Assembly: GCA_026120185.1 (NCBI GenBank)
Contig: JANUWF010002285.1
Coordinates: 186,001-250,000 of the forward strand
Origin: Voacanga thouarsii
Taxonomy: Eukaryota; Streptophyta; Magnoliopsida; Gentianales; Apocynaceae
Direction of reading: 5' to 3'
Length of the DNA: 64,000 bases
Shown here: positions 61,096 to 64,000 of the stretch, one piece after another
Position numbering within the stretch: position 1 is the stretch's first letter
Layout: every line of letters begins with the position of its first letter
The notes under the pieces: generated by a model
The model's input: the letters and a program-made list of their open reading frames with translations, nothing else
Told to the model about the DNA's origin: nothing
The model's database searches: none
Translations under genes and position numbers: made by a program

Positions 61096-62393
61096 ATAAG
61101 GAGTATAATGGTGAAGGGAAGGTCTGGTTGTTTGAGGGATATTTTATGGAAGGTTGTTAAATTATGGTGTCTGGAAATTTGGTAACTAATCAAGCATGAT
61201 TGCAGTAATTTTTTTTTGGAAATATTTTAGGGCAGCCATGATTGGATTTTTGTGCAGAAGGTTGGGGAAGACAATGGAGTTCAGTTCATGGCTATTTAAG
61301 GGAAGATTGTACAGAAAAATGGAGGGGTTTCGGCTAGGGCTGAATGAGGAAACAAGGCTGGAAAAATCACTACACAGAATTTCGCAAGGTTGAAATTTTC
61401 TGGGCAATTTTCGGCAGCCCTTTTCCAGTAGTCTTGTAGGGAGTTTGAAGGGGATTTTAGGGGCTTCCAAGGTTGGTTTCCATCCTTCTATATGGAGGAA
61501 AAACGTGGCTAAGATGCTGAACAAAAACTGAAATAAAACAGCTTGGTTTCGCACCCCCAAAGCTGCGATTTTGCCCAGGAATTTTCCTAGTTTTGCACCA
61601 CCTTTGTGCAGTCTGAAAATGGCCAGAAAAATTTAGGTTCCAAGATGATCAAAAAGGCCATTTTCTAGCAGCATTTGGGAGGGAATAATGGCTAAGAATT
61701 TTGACACCTTGAAGGCACAAGAAGCTGAAAAAATTTCAGTTCAATACATGAAAGAAAATGAACCTAGCTAGAGTGAAGTTTTAGAAAGTTCAATAAGGAA
61801 ATTAATTCACTTGAAATCCTTCCCTCTCTTCCATGGTTTCGGTCCATAGGATGTCTTTTACTAAGACATTTTGAACCTTCAAAGCCACAGCACATTGTTG
61901 GAATTTTTGTAGAATAAAATTGGCTTGAACAAATTGAACATCCTAATGGATTGAGAAATAGGAAAAATTAAGGATAAAGAGAAAATGAATTCCCTTTAGG
62001 AATTTTGTGTAGGGCAAAAGAGTAGGATTATGATACTCCTATCATATCTCTCTTAGGACAACATCTCCACCCTACTCCAAGCACCTAAGGCCGAAAGTAA
62101 TACTTCCCAAGCAAAGATAAAATTTAACCAAGCTAAAGCTCCTATGATGGAATTTGAACCCAAGACCTCAAGAATTAATTCCATACCTCTAACCACTACA
62201 CCACAACAACTCTTGTTCTTATTTTCTCTCTAAAAAGTATTTTCCTATTCAATCCTCAAGCTATCACCTTTTTTCCACCTCAAGCAAAAATTACCATTTT
62301 GCCATTCTCACTCAATAATCATAATCAAGCCCTTTAGACTATAAAACACAAATTCAATGCACATAAAATCATATAAAAATATAAATATAAATG

Positions 62394-62394
<1 letters not shown>
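61096..62394 (-). repeat. Probable gypsy-type LTR fragment in inverted orientation
   Basis: Read on the minus strand it resembles the Gyp LTR in style and order: a tRNA-like module near the start, then CTTTCGGCC, then phrases such as TTTTTCAGCTTCTTG and GGCTGCCGAAAATT. It does not align base for base, so it would be a related family. Both ends are unclear: the left is fused to truncated Gyp, the right runs into a CA repeat. The 124-codon open frame on the minus strand (61186-61560) has no recognisable motif and I do not call it a gene. Confidence 0.45.
62141..62212 (-). other. tRNA-like module, inverted copy
   Basis: The minus-strand reading has TAGTGGTTAGAG and the B-box-like GGTTCAAATTCC (62149-62160). 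It closely matches the module in the Gyp leader at 48298-48370, differing mainly in the middle. Confidence 0.5.
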
Positions 62395-62454
<60 letters not shown>

Positions 62455-62528
62455 GCACTCACACACACACACACACGCGCGCGCGCGCACACACACACAC
62501 ACTCACACACACTCACACACACACACAC
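62395..62528. repeat. (CA)n microsatellite with a central (CG)n run
   Basis: About 134 bp of nearly pure alternating purine-pyrimidine sequence. A CGCGCGCGCGCG run lies at 62476-62488. The open frames across it in three readings are artefacts. It is flanked by similar text (CCACCTCAAGCAAA at about 62276, CCACCGCCTCAAGCAAA at about 62542), suggesting local duplication. Confidence 0.97.
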
Positions 62529-62540
62529 TAACACCTTGTT

Positions 62541-62685
62541 CCACCGCCTCAAGCAAATACGATTTTGTTTCTTTCCTAAACATTTTAGGAATCAAAATTA
62601 TTCCTTTCCTTTTCTCTGAATCATTTAAGAGGCACGTTGTATCCTTCTTTCTTTTCCTTTCAAGTTATGGGCTTTTAAGATTCGG
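62541..62685. other. Unassigned AT-rich stretch
   Basis: About 145 bp between the CA repeat and the recognisable Cop-F LTR. No gene or element signature is seen. Confidence 0.5.
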
Positions 62686-63920
62686 TAATTGTAATTTGGC
62701 CCATAAATCATAACAAGTTTATAATTCAACCACAAGGCATTCAAATAATCGCAATTCAACCACAACTATATATAACACTTTATAATTAGTCCATAATAAT
62801 TATTTCTTCTAACAAATTAACCCTATAATATTATCAAATAATGTCTTTAATACCAATTCCTTTATTGTGTGTGACCCATCAGATTTTCTAGTCAATTGGT
62901 AGCTAATATGAATTAATTCTGTCATAATAGAATTAATAATCCATTTAATAATTAGAATTAATTTATTAATTCTAATTTGGATTAAATTTACTAATTCCCT
63001 AATTAATAAATCTATATTTAGCTGATCATGAGTGGTATCAATAATACATTATGATGACCCAAAAGTCCAAAAAGTCAATTGGATTGAAATGAATCTTTCA
63101 ATAGCAAAACGCCAGTACAATAAACTCTTTTCACCATACAATACCTCACTCGGTTTAGAGTATGGAACTAGAGCCAGCTCTATCCATAATATTAATTAAT
63201 TCGGACTCGAATATTTTACAACTTGTTTTCGGAATCCGTTACTCAACATATGTATCAATTGGAACTATTTCGAACACATAGTCATCTTGGCCAAGGACAT
63301 CTTGAAAATGATTTCTACAAGCGGCCTTAAGATATTCGCTCCTACTATTAGGAGTACCGAATCATTTATTGACCCTTTTAACTACTTCTGTTTACTTCAC
63401 GTTGTACCCAATGTCCATCCCATAGCTTGTCTTGTAGGGACTCTAGGGAATAGAATCAAAGTATAACGCTTAGTAAACAAAGTATTTTGAAAATCTCAAG
63501 TCTAATGATACTTGCATATTTGTCATAATGAGATTCTATTACTGGCACTAAATAGTTATCCATATGATTATCTCATAATTAGGTCATCCAATGTACTTGT
63601 TCAAATAACAAACATCCATGTATTAACTTTGAGTATTATAATACTCATGAATGTGAGAACCTCCGCTTGATCAAATCAAGAAGTATAACACGTGCTAGTT
63701 TTAGCGCATTAATGATGTCCTATCTCAGTGTCATAGGAACCTCACGTCACGATCTCTATCTTGATTTTCTTAATACAGTGTTGTACTTGGGACTTTATCT
63801 AACAGTTTTTCACACACAAACATATGGAACAAAGAAATTAGAAGATAAAAAATATCTTGTATTAATTTAATGTGCAAAATATATTGCACAAAGGATTGCT
63901 TCTAGGGCCTAATCCAAACA
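62686..63920 (-). repeat. Cop-F 3' LTR, incomplete
   Basis: Aligns with about 23611-24826 of the Cop-C LTR, with shared blocks around GTGTGACC, TCCCATAG and TTGTACTTGGGACTTTATC. The minus-strand start TGTTTGGATTAGGCCC is at 63920. The roughly 500 bp at the U5 end are not recognisable. Confidence 0.8.
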
Positions 63921-63931
63921 ATCTCCCACTT
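63921..63931 (-). other. Cop-F polypurine tract
   Basis: The minus-strand reading AAGTGGGAGAT lies directly before the LTR. Confidence 0.75.
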
Positions 63932-63937
63932 GCACTA

Positions 63938-64000
63938 AACCCAATCATTCATGTATCTAATACCAAATGACTAAACATGACCATCATGCTTCTTTTGGGA
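63938..64000 (-). pseudogene. gag-pol: Cop-F pol C-terminus, runs off the right edge
   Basis: The minus strand encodes SQKKHDGHV, a stop, then SFGIRYMNDWV and a stop. This is the same C-terminal tail as Cop-D ([12 protein letters not shown]) and Cop-E (ESFGIRYLNDWL). The rest lies beyond the window. Confidence 0.85.

Noticed and set aside
61186..61560. 124-codon minus-strand open frame
   Set aside because: It is within an LTR-like fragment with no recognisable domain and no support as a gene.
62308..62713. Open frames of Cys-Val or His-Thr repeats in three readings
   Set aside because: They are translations of the (CA)n repeat on each strand.
1..64000. CRISPR-like arrays, operons or bacterial features
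   Set aside because: The window is clearly plant retrotransposon DNA; the repeats are LTRs and microsatellites, without spaced direct repeats or cas genes.

Overview
This window is plant nuclear DNA made almost entirely of nested, decayed retrotransposons. I found no host protein-coding gene, rRNA or functional tRNA gene. The evidence for a plant is the mix of elements: long-LTR Ty1/copia elements whose proteins look like the plant Angela/TNT1-94-type group, a chromovirus-like (Tekay/Del-type) Ty3/gypsy element, two non-autonomous elements with a tRNA-Asp primer site and an AAGTGTGGGGG polypurine tract typical of plant Tat/Athila-group elements, and a plant-type LINE fragment. The AT-rich composition fits a dicot, but I cannot name the species.

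Left nest (1-24826), four layers deep. Cop-C (copia, minus; LTR, primer site and part of the leader at 21621-24826) is cut by Tat-1 (non-autonomous, minus; ends at 21620 and runs off the left edge). The far LTR of Tat-1 is split (1-425 and 16123-16559) by Cop-A (copia, plus; 426-16122). The 3' LTR of Cop-A is itself split by Tat-2 (non-autonomous, plus; 9264-15630, TSD ATAAG).

Middle nest (25252-44981), also four layers. A truncated LINE (minus; 25252-26230) abuts Cop-B (copia, minus, same family as Cop-A; 26231-44981). The Cop-B leader is split by Cop-D (copia, minus; 32498-43059, TSD CTTAA), and the 5' LTR of Cop-D holds a solo LTR (40778-42220, TSD ATTAA).

Right part (44982-64000). A Ty3/gypsy element (Gyp, plus) has its 5' LTR ending at 48186, a primer site and a gag-pol reading frame from 48774. 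Its RNase H is split by Cop-E (copia, plus; 51536-60582, TSD GCTAA, two 1691-bp LTRs about 2.7% different by my hand count) and resumes at 60588-61095. The integrase and 3' LTR of Gyp are missing. Then come an inverted gypsy-type LTR piece, a long CA/CG microsatellite, and the LTR and pol tail of another minus-strand copia element (Cop-F) at the right edge.

Every polyprotein is broken by stops or frameshifts, so the window looks like a retrotransposon graveyard. Nest order and LTR divergence agree: Cop-A and Tat-2 oldest, Cop-D intermediate, Cop-E youngest. The most unusual signals are non-coding: a GC-rich hairpin module shared by the leader of Cop-D and the LTRs of the unrelated Tat-2, palindrome clusters in copia leaders, tRNA-like modules in the gypsy elements, and duplicated polypurine-tract motifs inside both Tat-type elements.
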